A stretch of DNA of 64,000 nucleotides. It comes from Entamoeba invadens IP1. Its lineage: Eukaryota; Evosea; Mastigamoebida; Endamoebidae. The position numbers and the translations under genes are program-made. The notes under the pieces were generated by a model. It did not search any database. It saw nothing but the letters and a program-made list of their open reading frames with translations, and had not been told where the DNA came from. The DNA lies in assembly GCF_000330505.1 (NCBI RefSeq), contig NW_004191722.1, positions 69,713-133,712 of the forward strand. The letters are read 5' to 3'. Shown here one piece after another: positions 31,703-40,186 of the stretch (the stretch's first letter is position 1; the number at the start of each line of letters is the position of its first letter).

Positions 31703-32350
31703 CTAGTCCTCAAACGACAAAATTTTCGCCACAAAATTTTGGTTTCTCAGTACCTTTCTTTCTCTCATGACTGGTTCTGTCATAGCCAACTTGTTTTTAC
31801 TTGGCGTCGCGTGGACAATTCCTGCCTTTCTTCTTGCTTCTGCCAGGTCCTCTGCGCTTTTCATCTCATCGAACGCGTGGAGTTCTCTTCTCCATTTGCG
31901 GACTTGTCCGTCCCATGATCTTTTCGAGCAAACCTGATTGATCTCTGGTGTTTTCGGGTCATTGAATTGGCGACTCTCATAAGGGACATAGTGGGTGTAG
32001 TTCTTATATCCTTCAGTAGCCTTCCCATAAGTGATTTGCTTTTCCCTTGCCTCGACCTTTCTACTGTCTGTTTCGATGATCGGGAGATGTTTCGAAGGGG
32101 TCTTGTATGGGATCTCTGCTCGTTCTTCTATAGCTACAATAGCTTCTAATGGTAAAGTGTATGGGATACTATTCTCTTTAGTACTTAATAGTTCTTGTAT
32201 AGTATACGTCAACTGCTTACGAGTTCTATAGGGTTTAGCATTGACTTCAAATTGAATGGATCGACTTGGGATTGACTTAGCAGTTAATGTACGAGTGACA
32301 TTGGGCGAAATGCTCTTGAATGCTTGGCGTGGTTGAGTTGAAAAACTCAT
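31703..32350 (-). CDS. SLBP: Histone RNA hairpin-binding protein (SLBP)
   Basis: Binds the 3' stem-loop of replication histone mRNAs for their processing and use. 215 residues. The RNA-binding domain is at about 95-162: KQITYGKATEGYKNYTHYVP, then DPKTPEI and SKRSWDGQVRKWRRELHAFD, in the same order as animal SLBP. The usual phosphorylated TPNK reads TPEI here. N- and C-terminal parts are basic and low in similarity. ATG at 32350 is the first in frame; a TATAAATAAAG element lies upstream on the minus strand. No histone gene is in the window. Confidence 0.88.
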   Translation of the reverse strand: MSFSTQPRQAFKSISPNVTRTLTAKSIPSRSIQFEVNAKPYRTRKQLTYTIQELLSTKENSIPYTLPLEAIVAIEERAEIPYKTPSKHLPIIETDSRKVEAREKQITYGKATEGYKNYTHYVPYESRQFNDPKTPEINQVCSKRSWDGQVRKWRRELHAFDEMKSAEDLAEARRKAGIVHATPSKNKLAMTEPVMRERKVLRNQNFVAKILSFED

Positions 32351-32449
32351 CTCTTTTTCATATTAGAGTTACCCTATCTTTATTTATAGCAAAAAAAATT
32401 AGTTCTAGTTCGTTTTGATATATTTTTTTCTCTTTTCGCCTTTGACTTT

Positions 32450-32610
32450 TCGTCGACTTTCGAGATCCGCGGAGCCACCGCGAACCTTGAGAGCCAACGA
32501 GAGACTCGGGCACGCGGAAGTACTTACCGACATGATCGGTAAATACTTCCTCGGAGAGAGTCTGTGTAATTATAAGATCAATTTTGAAGATGATTGATCT
32601 GATCAACCCT
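32450..32610 (+). ncRNA. Candidate structured RNA with Sm-type site (snRNA-like)
   Basis: A GC-rich island in AT-rich DNA. Hairpin A: CGCGG/CCGCG at 32468-32482. Hairpin B: 15 paired positions with one C-A mismatch at 32516-32550 (loop CATGA), inside an outer stem AGACTC/GAGTCT (32502-32507 with 32558-32563). Then AATTTTGA at 32580-32587, like an Sm site, and a terminal hairpin TTGAT/ATCAA (32594-32606). That order is typical of Sm-class snRNAs. I cannot assign it to U1, U2, U4 or U5. A 60-codon frame also runs through it (32415-32597), so coding is the alternative. Strand is inferred from the Sm site. Confidence 0.35.
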
Positions 32611-33200
32611 CCTCCAACTTTGTTAGATTTTTGACTAAATCGTTGTCTTTTGAATTGGTTTTTGTGGCGTGACTACTTCCTTTTTCAAAACTTATAGTTA
32701 AAACAAAATTATAAATAAATTAATAAAGTTTAGTTTTTTAATGAGTAACAACAATTTTATGATGTTTTTTGTTCTTTTAAGGTTAAAAAAAACTATAATA
32801 TATGTAATTAATGGGAAATTTCGGGATAATTACCGAAAACAATTATATTTATAGACAATTGAACGTGGACGAAATAAGTAAAAGTACCTAGATGCCTCTT
32901 CAAAAAGCGGAGTCTTTAAAGCCCAACTAATGAAATTGACTGAATAAAAATTGTTCTCAGAAACGCTGTGGATAATATTTAATTATTCGATTTTTATATA
33001 GACTCATGAAACATTTTAAACACCTTTTCTTACTTGATTACTTCCAAAAGGTGATCACCAAATAATTAAAAAAGTTCAGTCACACTATTTTATTCAGTAC
33101 TATTTTAAGTCAATAATAAAATTGAAGTGAATGATTATCATTATTTGTAAACCCATTTTAAAATCGAAGAACTGAACTGAAATACATTAAACTCGGAAAC
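32611..33200. other. Intergenic
   Basis: 590 bp, AT-rich, nothing recognised until the TLDc gene. GAAGAACTGAACTG lies about 20-30 bases before the ATG at 33201; AAAGAACTGAACTAAA precedes the Vps39 ATG at 61414, a possible shared GAAC-type element. Confidence 0.4.
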
Positions 33201-33740
33201 ATGTCAACACATAACGTTCGAGACTTTGAACACTGGAAAAATGGCGAACTAATTTATGACTCAGACAAAGACCCTTATACTATGCAATTTATTCAGAAAG
33301 TACTTTATGGACGTCACAACGTTGTCGTTCTTATTCAAACGACTGATTCCAATTTATTTGGTGTTTTCCACTCCTTCATCCCGACACAAGATGAAGTCAA
33401 AAATGGTCCCAAACAATACAACGAAACACCAAACGACGACAAAATGTTTTTGTTCTCCATCAAGCGACATGACGAAAGTCAATTCACTTTCAAAATTTTC
33501 AATAAGATGTTAAAACAAACGAAGTCTTCATTAGGGTTGTGCGCAACAGAAAAGGATGGACAGTACATTTATTGGATCGGCAATGCAATTTATCTCATTG
33601 GAAAAATTGGGGAGAAAAAGTCTCAGACGAATGTTTACATTCACCACTACTATGAGATGACTACCAACTCAGACCTCATCGGTTATTCCGAGCGAGAGAA
33701 GTGGTTTGGTGTTGATCGATTCTGTGTTATCCAGTTGTAG
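33201..33740 (+). CDS. TLDc-domain protein 1
   Basis: 179 residues that are almost entirely one TLDc-like domain: ELIYDSDKD at the start, VVVLIQTTDSNLFGVF (about 47-62), DDKMFLFSI (about 90) and VDRFCVIQL at the end. TLDc proteins protect against oxidative stress or bind the V-ATPase in other eukaryotes; Entamoeba has many small ones of unknown role. Related to the gene at 34745, sharing VQT...LFG.F and F.FS at the same spacing. No membrane segment or signal peptide. Confidence 0.7.
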   Translation: MSTHNVRDFEHWKNGELIYDSDKDPYTMQFIQKVLYGRHNVVVLIQTTDSNLFGVFHSFIPTQDEVKNGPKQYNETPNDDKMFLFSIKRHDESQFTFKIFNKMLKQTKSSLGLCATEKDGQYIYWIGNAIYLIGKIGEKKSQTNVYIHHYYEMTTNSDLIGYSEREKWFGVDRFCVIQL

Positions 33741-34207
33741 ACTTTAAAATTCTGTTTCTATTTTTATTTTATATAATCCATTAGGCACATCGTACTTTGA
33801 TTCCCTAACATTTTCAATAACATAAATGTTTTGTATCTTCTCACTCTAAAATAATAGTTTTTGAGGATAAGACTTTGGCCCACAAGTGTGGATTCTCTTC
33901 TTTTTTTTATTATTTCTGAATTAACTATATTCTAATAGTATTTTTATTATATTTCAATGATATACTGCTTCTATAAATTTAGTTATGTCGATATAAAAGT
34001 AATGGGCAATTGATCACAGTAATTGGTGACGTGTACGAATTAAATAGTTTCGTGTTTAAGATTCATTACCAACGATGAACAAATACAATTTATTGTTAAT
34101 TTATAGTAAATTAATAGTTAAGAGAATAATAGTTTACCGGTATATAAATATATAACACGTGTCTGCCAAAAGGAAGCGAACTTGATTTAGGATGTCGTCA
34201 AGAAACT
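33741..34207. other. Intergenic and sHSP upstream region
   Basis: About 470 bp of AT-rich spacer. An ACACGTGT palindrome lies near 34155 upstream of the small heat-shock gene. No exact heat-shock element array is visible. Confidence 0.4.
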
Positions 34208-34217
34208 GTATTTAAAG
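34208..34217 (+). promoter_or_regulatory. Entamoeba TATA-like box GTATTTAAAG
   Basis: Exact match to the Entamoeba core element GTATTTAAAG, 24 bases before the ATG at 34242, the expected distance for a gene with a very short leader. Confidence 0.7.
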
Positions 34218-34241
34218 AAAAGATATAACTGACTTTTTAGT

Positions 34242-34658
34242 ATGAGCAGCGCACTTGTGAAGCCATCTTTTTTTAACCCATACATCGACTTCAAGAAAAA
34301 CCAACGCATCTTTGTCGACCCTACAGGAACGGGGCACTGGGAACCAGAAGTTTGGGAACCGCCTTGCGAACTTTTAGAACAACCGACGGGGTATAAATTG
34401 AAAATGGAAATCCCTGGTGTTGATAAGAAGTCGCTGAGTGTCAAATACGCGAACAACTGGATAGTCATTTGCGGGTCAAGACAACTTGAAGGGAAACTTG
34501 AGTTCACTGAGTTCTTGTATGGGAATTTCAGAAGGGAAATCCCATTGCCGGCAGATGTGGATGGGGCCAAATTAAAAGCACAATATCATGATGGGACACT
34601 CATCGTTAATATTCCGAGAGCATCTCCGATGGGATGGGTCAAGGTGGATGTTAATTAA
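34242..34658 (+). CDS. Small heat-shock protein (Hsp20/alpha-crystallin)
   Basis: ATP-independent chaperone that holds unfolding proteins. 138 residues: a short N-terminal arm, an alpha-crystallin domain (about 45-130) with KMEIPGVDKKSLSVKY and FRREIPLPADVD, and the closing GTLIVNIPR motif of the last beta strand. The C-terminal IXI motif is absent or degenerate (VKVDVN). It lies between two TLDc genes on the same strand, 86 bp from the second. Its promoter carries an exact GTATTTAAAG box. Confidence 0.9.
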   Translation: MSSALVKPSFFNPYIDFKKNQRIFVDPTGTGHWEPEVWEPPCELLEQPTGYKLKMEIPGVDKKSLSVKYANNWIVICGSRQLEGKLEFTEFLYGNFRREIPLPADVDGAKLKAQYHDGTLIVNIPRASPMGWVKVDVN

Positions 34659-34744
34659 GGAACATCCCAATTTAATTGAAATCTATAAGTTATAGATTAT
34701 TTGTTATTCTTTTATACTAAACCAATACTAACTTCAAATTTCAA

Positions 34745-35281
34745 ATGGAAGTGCTTGGGGAGTATACGTCGCTTATTGAAAATTGGACACGTCTCCGAGT
34801 GAAAGAAATCTTATATGACTCTTACAAAGAAGATATGACACCAAAGGAGATCGACGAGAAAATAGTCTTTCACCGCCAAGTTATTCTTTTGGTACAAACA
34901 GAAACCCACTTGTTTGGTTCGTTCATTGGAACGGTTATCCCACACCCAGAAGAAACACGTTCGACGGCAATAGAAAGCGATTCAAAACACTTCATCTTTT
35001 CACTGCAAAATAAATTGAACCGACCAATGCGATTTGAACCGGGATTCAACGAAGAGTTCACTTCACTGTTTGTGTATGGTCTTTTCAATAAGAGAAATGT
35101 GGTGTCGTGCCCAAACGCGTTTTTCATTAATGTTGGTACCAACTCGTATGTCACTAAGAAGTGTTTTGATTACTACTTGGACCCAGAAAACGTCGGAGCA
35201 GAAATCTTTGCCGATACAGTTCTTCCAAAAAGATTTGCTGTCAAGCGACTTCTATTCATTCAAATGACTGATGAAGAATAA
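34745..35281 (+). CDS. TLDc-domain protein 2
   Basis: 178 residues, a paralogue-like relative of the gene at 33201. Shared frame: ILYDSYKED, VILLVQTETHLFGSF (about 42-56), SKHFIFSLQNK (about 80) and a final RFAVKRLLFIQM. Otherwise divergent, so an old duplication or independent members of the family. Function unknown; stress protection is suggested only by TLDc proteins elsewhere and by the chaperone gene between the pair. Confidence 0.65.
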   Translation: MEVLGEYTSLIENWTRLRVKEILYDSYKEDMTPKEIDEKIVFHRQVILLVQTETHLFGSFIGTVIPHPEETRSTAIESDSKHFIFSLQNKLNRPMRFEPGFNEEFTSLFVYGLFNKRNVVSCPNAFFINVGTNSYVTKKCFDYYLDPENVGAEIFADTVLPKRFAVKRLLFIQMTDEE

Positions 35282-35416
35282 GTAATTGTGAAACCATTGT
35301 TTATAAATTTGTCTTTTAATATTTCAACTAATAATTTAACTATTTTGAAATTGATATAAATACAATGCTTTGTTTTGAAAAACACCGAATTAATAACGTC
35401 AACTCAATATATTTAA

Positions 35417-36440
35417 ATGAGTAAATTGGATGGGTACCATATAATGGTGGTTTCTCAGTACTTTATAAAAGTACAAGACTTCATTACTGTTGAAAGTGTT
35501 TGTAAAAGTATAGGGAACATGGGGAAGTTCCACTTCAACCCACTCCCTCTCACTTTAAAAACTGTAAAGTACTTTTCTAATATCGAGACATTATACATTT
35601 GGAAAAAAGAAGACGAGAATTTTGGGAATCCGATTATAAAAGGATTATTAACTGATGTGATGAGTAAAATCAAACATGGGTTCAAATATTATAAGGAGTT
35701 TTACCAAATATTAGTGTGGTATGAAGTCGACTATTTCACTGTAAACAATAATTGTAACAGAAACATTATATTTAAAAATGTTGTGTTTACTGAACGAGAT
35801 AAAAACATAATTGGAAAGAATATAACAAGATGTGTAAGACCTTTGGTGGCGACGGTTTTAATTGTCGCTATTTAGAAGAAATGACAATACCACCAAGTGT
35901 CACAAAAATTGGTAAAAATTGTTTTTATGGCTGTGTCAATTTAAGTAGTGTTTTAATTCCTCGAAGGGTAACTTATTTAGACGAACGTGGTTTTTGCGCT
36001 TGTTCGCGTTTGAAAATTGTAACAATACCACAATGTGTTAAATATATTGAAAGTGAATGTTTCTATGCTTGCGAAGCTTTGAGTGAGATTAATATACCTC
36101 CAAATGTGACATTCATTGGTAGAGGCTGTTTTTCCAATTGTCATAATTTGAGTAGTGTAACATTGCCAGACAATTTAAAAACATTGAATGATGACTGTTT
36201 TTATCAGTGCAGTAAATTAACTTGGGTTACAATACCAACTACTATTGTGTCAATTGGTGGTTCGTGTTTTACAGGTGTACCAACCTACACAATTTAATAC
36301 TTCCGTCATGTGTCACATCAATTGGAAATTACTGTTTCTACGGATGCAAAAGTTTGAGTAGTGTTACAGTACCAAAGAGTCTTGTGTCTGTTGGCAACTA
36401 TGGTTTTGATCTTCAACTTCCAATCCATCACGAAAAATAA
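35417..36440 (+). pseudogene. BspA-like leucine-rich repeat gene with two frameshifts
   Basis: Three overlapping frames (35417-35875, 35830-36297, 36222-36440) make one protein of the Entamoeba BspA-like family. The N-terminal block (MSKLDGYHIMVVSQYF) is the family's cap. Then come TpLRR repeats of about 23 residues such as TIPPSVTKIGKNCFYGCVNL, repeated about seven times. Each break shifts the frame by -1, as if one base were lost near 35845 and one near 36276. Restoring continuity needs no intron and no GTTTGT is present. The last repeat stops early. Intact members are surface or nuclear proteins in Entamoeba. Sequencing error at two sites is possible but less likely than decay. Confidence 0.8.
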
Positions 36441-36531
36441 TAATTATTATAGTATATAATTACTATTGTAATATTATAGTAAAACTCTAACTAACAACAA
36501 AGAACTTAACAAAAACTGAATTTTAACCGAC

Positions 36532-38156
36532 TTATTCAAAATACTTTCCTTTGAAAAGTAAAACAAATGAAGCTGTAATGAACGCCATTGTTGTGACGAC
36601 CCCGACTACACACATGATGATATCAGACAATTTTCTTGTTTTATAAAAAGAGAGTCTCAACGTCTTCCAGTCGCTTTCAGTCCACGCGTCTCCAGAGTTT
36701 CCTCTAATTTGATTTTTGTCTGTGTCGATGTCACTTCCATGTGTTGGTAAGTACTGAACTGTTCCATTGTTGACTTCGCAGTCTCCTTCACAATGATTCA
36801 ATGTCACAATATATTTCAAATAGTCTGAGAGAGCTTTGCTTCGTGCAGTAATTCTTTCGTCTCCATATATAGAAGAGTATGAATTGCCATTCCCTTTAAT
36901 AACGCCAATTGTTTCATTGAAATACTCGCACGTCATGTCTTCTGCGAAACAGGAATACAGCTCGTCAAATATAGAACAGTTGTATTCAACTGTGTTGTCT
37001 TTTTCAAAAGTCTCGTAATTTGTCTCAAAGAGTGTTTCCATCAAGACTCTCGATATCGTTTTCACGTTGTCACACAGCTCTTCTATTTTCTCTATAACAT
37101 CTCGATGTGTACCAACCTTCCCTTTATATACTTCTAAGTGATCTGCAAAATGATACTTCACCCCATTCTTGAATGAATCTAGTGGGCTTTCTGGTGGGGT
37201 TAAAGTCACTTTTTCGAGTCTTTCCACAGTTGGAATATCATGTTGTGTGTACACATACACCTTTCCCTCAGTCAACCCTAAATGTCCAAAATTGTAAATC
37301 GCGTCGTATGAATCGTTTGTTGAGGAAAATAGTCTGGACCCCATATGCCCAAATGTCTCGTCTTCAAACAGTGCAAATTCGACACTGATATTTGACTTCT
37401 TCATCAACTATTAATGAGTGTTTTACTCTTAAAGACATTAAAACAAACGGGTTTAAGTGTCTGCATGACGGAGAGTAATGTGACTTCACCACTCAACACT
37501 TGTTCATTGGCAGGTGTCGTCTCTCTAAATAAACTCACCCCATCAAGCTGAGCAGTTAGTAATATCTTTTTACTTCTTGTCGTGTTATCAAGTTTGCCAT
37601 ACAACGTCTGCCCACCAATCGGTTTGCACATCCCACGTCTTAAACATGTCTCGGAGTTGACGTCCGAGTTCATTGCCGCCTCAATTTGTAGATGTGAACC
37701 TTCGCTAGCAAAGTAATCGACACTGGCTGTTGTATAGAAAATGGGGAAGTCCCATAATTTCCACGCCGAGTTATCCCCGTCTGGGTTGAAACTTGTTTGT
37801 TTATCTTGCGAGGTGATATTGCCTTCCGATTTGTACGCGACAACTCCAACTACCTTTTTTGACCCAAACAATTCCAAATTCTTTGCGTTTAATATGTTGT
37901 CGGGAATAACTACAACTACTTCCGTCTCTTCACCACTCGACCAACCATTCACTTCTTCTTGTGCATTCAATCGGTGACACTTCCCTCTTACTACACCTTT
38001 TTTGCTATACGCTCCAATCATTTCGTTGTTGTTCAATAACATGAACGCACCAGAACTATCAACAGTTGTTGTCAACAAGGACTTTACTGTTTTCAGTCTG
38101 TTCTTCGAGAGATCCGACGCGTGACAAAAACATAAAACTAGAGCAAATAGTATCAT
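36532..38156 (-). CDS. NCSTN: Nicastrin (gamma-secretase subunit), two exons
   Basis: Exons 37449-38156 and 36532-37407 join to 527 residues. Signal peptide MILFALVLCFCHAS, a luminal domain with FPIFYT, CLRRGMC and KKILLTAQLDGVSLF, then, after the intron, VEFALFEDETFGHMGS, and near the C terminus AWTESDWKTLRLSFYKTR followed by one membrane span (IIMCVVGVVTTMAFITASFVLL, cytosolic tail GKYFE). The order is that of animal nicastrin, which covers the active site of presenilin. The DYIGS motif of human nicastrin reads GHMGS here, but the nearby glutamate (DETF) is kept. Read unspliced, the gene looks like two unrelated orphan proteins. An AAAAATTCA initiator lies directly before the ATG. Confidence 0.85.
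37408..37448 (-). other. Nicastrin intron (41 nt)
   Basis: GTTTGT donor, AATAG acceptor, phase 0, on the minus strand. It joins MQTLKP to LMKKSNISVEF, matching the continuous animal protein. Confidence 0.85.
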
Positions 38157-38159
38157 CTT

Positions 38160-38168
38160 TGAATTTTT
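38160..38168 (-). promoter_or_regulatory. Entamoeba initiator AAAAATTCA before nicastrin
   Basis: Exact match to the Entamoeba transcription-start element AAAAATTCA, only three bases before the ATG at 38156. This fits the very short leaders of this genus. Confidence 0.6.
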
Positions 38169-38285
38169 TAGTTTACTTTTATTGTTAAATTATGACTTAC
38201 TATAATTTAACTATACTAAAATTTTTCACTATTTTTTTTCTTTTTTTCGTTTTCTGTAGTTTATTAATAGTATAGTATAGTATAA

Positions 38286-38370
38286 TATTATATTATATTA
38301 TATTATATTATATTATATTATATTATATTATATTATATTATATTATATTATATTATATTATATTATATTA
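38286..38370. repeat. (TATTA)n microsatellite, about 17 copies
   Basis: Perfect pentanucleotide tandem repeat, preceded by TAGTA units. It lies in the 250-bp space upstream of nicastrin and downstream of the small gene at 38411. Confidence 0.95.
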
Positions 38371-38410
38371 TATAAAACTATAATGATTGAAACCAAAACA
38401 CCGAGTTAAT

Positions 38411-38719
38411 TTACATAGAAGACAATGTTGCAACTTCTGGAAGAGGCGGATGGTCTCTTCTTCCGAAAAGAAAATCAATTGGGATACCCTTATCATTTGA
38501 AATGTTTGGAGGTTCTTCCATGATTTTAATGATTTCAAAATTTGATTCCAAAGTGAGTGGGGTGTTGGCGGATGAAACATCTTCGCTTGGAATGTCTAAA
38601 AGAGTTGGGGATTGTGAAGCGGAAATGACTGTGCGTTGCGCGACAAAGCGTCTACATGAAATTTTCGAGCATATTACGTCTGTTGTGTAATATCGTGGAG
38701 ATCTTTCTGCTGTTTGCAT
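38411..38719 (-). CDS. Small hypothetical protein
   Basis: 102 residues, ATG at 38719. Serine/proline-rich with EEPPNI and FGRRDHPPLPE near the C terminus; no membrane segment or signal. GC content is above the flanks and the frame starts with ATG, so it is likely real, but I recognise no family. It could be a short disordered regulator with binding motifs. Its 3' side abuts the TATTA repeat. Confidence 0.5.
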   Translation of the reverse strand: MQTAERSPRYYTTDVICSKISCRRFVAQRTVISASQSPTLLDIPSEDVSSANTPLTLESNFEIIKIMEEPPNISNDKGIPIDFLFGRRDHPPLPEVATLSSM

Positions 38720-40186
38720 TGAATCGATTGTAAAGTTTCAACAGTTCTTAAATGTTGTGAATGGAGGGGTAGCTCGGAATTCACTAATTAGATGCATTTC
38801 TTTTAGTTCAAAAACAATAAATGTTTAGTTATAATGGTTTTTGCAAAAAATGAACTGATTCAAAATGCTGCATTTTAGTTTTGGTCCTTATATTATATAA
38901 CAATAATATATATACTATAAAATATAATTACAAAGAACACTGTTCTGTTAATTATTGAGTAAGTATAGTAACTATTTCTATTTATAGAATTCATTTTTTT
39001 TTACAAAACAAAAGAAAGGTAAAATTACCGAAATCTCTCGATTTTATTTATAAAAAAACGGGAAAAACATGTCAAGAAAATAATTAATTATCAATTTGTT
39101 AAATATGGACTTATCAAAAAAAATTCACTTTTCTAAGTTCAGTCTATATCAATTATTATTATTATTGGACAATAATTAATATAATATTTCGGGAAAATCA
39201 TAAAACCATCTTATTGTTTCATTTTTTTTCACATTTACTTAATGCCCGTTATTTACATTAAATTTGAGCCATTTTTCAATAAAATGGATTTGAGACCACA
39301 CTTTATTGTTTTTTATTATCAATGTTTTTTTAATGCCACTTTAGTTTAATTAAATTCAACTAATTTAAGTATAATACTTCACTTTCATGAAAATGGTTGA
39401 TCACGATTTATTAAAAAATTTTCTATGGAAACTTGGGGAAAGTGAACTTGACTTCATTTGTTCGAAAACAGAAAACAGCAAAATCTGAAAGAGTAGCTAA
39501 AAGTGGCACAGAACCCGATATTTTTGAATAAATTATCCTAAATTAATCATATTCACAATTCAATGGTTTTCTATTTTTATTCAAAAACCTCTAATTTTAA
39601 TTTGGGGTAAAAATATCAATTAAAACAAAATATTACAGTACCAAACATTTACTAGTAATAATCAATCTGTTTATCTTTCATTCAATAATAGTTTTGATGA
39701 AGTTTTACAAAATACGCAATGTTTCTTACCATTTCTTTGCTTTCATTAAAAAGTTTTGTTCATCAAAAAAAAACAAACGACACTATTTTTCGGTAAGCTT
39801 CATTTTTTTTTACAAAATATAACCTTCATTTATGGTCTTCATTAAATATTCATTTTTTAACACACTTCTGTTTTCGAAATGCCATTTTATATACTAAAAC
39901 TATTTCGTATCTTAACTTTTTAAACTTTAGTTTCAAAATGTTACACTATTCGAACTGCCACCCCAAATCAATAAAGTCCTCGGTGATTCTTATCGCATAT
40001 TTTGTACCAGACAAAAATCTTACTCATTAGAATTATCACCGATATGTTATTTCCTTAACATATTTTAACGCCAACTATNNNNNNNNNNNNNNNNNNNNNN
40101 NNNNNNNNNNNNNNNNNNNNNNNNNNNNNNNNNNNNNNNNNNNNNNNNNNNNNNNNNNNNNNNNNNNNNNNNNNNNNNCGACAAGC
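38720..40186. other. Intergenic with assembly gap
   Basis: AT-rich, nothing recognised; 100 Ns at 40079-40178. The Not1 stop codon lies only eight bases after the gap, so the 3' end of that gene's transcript is missing from the assembly. Confidence 0.6.

Noticed and set aside
32436..32455. U5-like loop sequence CGCCTTTGACT
   Set aside because: One mismatch from the U5 loop, but the flanking bases do not form the closing stem.
32516..32550. U1 snRNA 5' end (ACTTACC) in the hairpin beside SLBP
   Set aside because: The ACTTACC is buried in a stem, and Entamoeba GTTTGT donors would need a U1 5' end with ACAAAC.
35830..36300. Introns to explain the BspA-like frame breaks
   Set aside because: No GTTTGT donor near either break and the repeat register needs only one missing base at each site.
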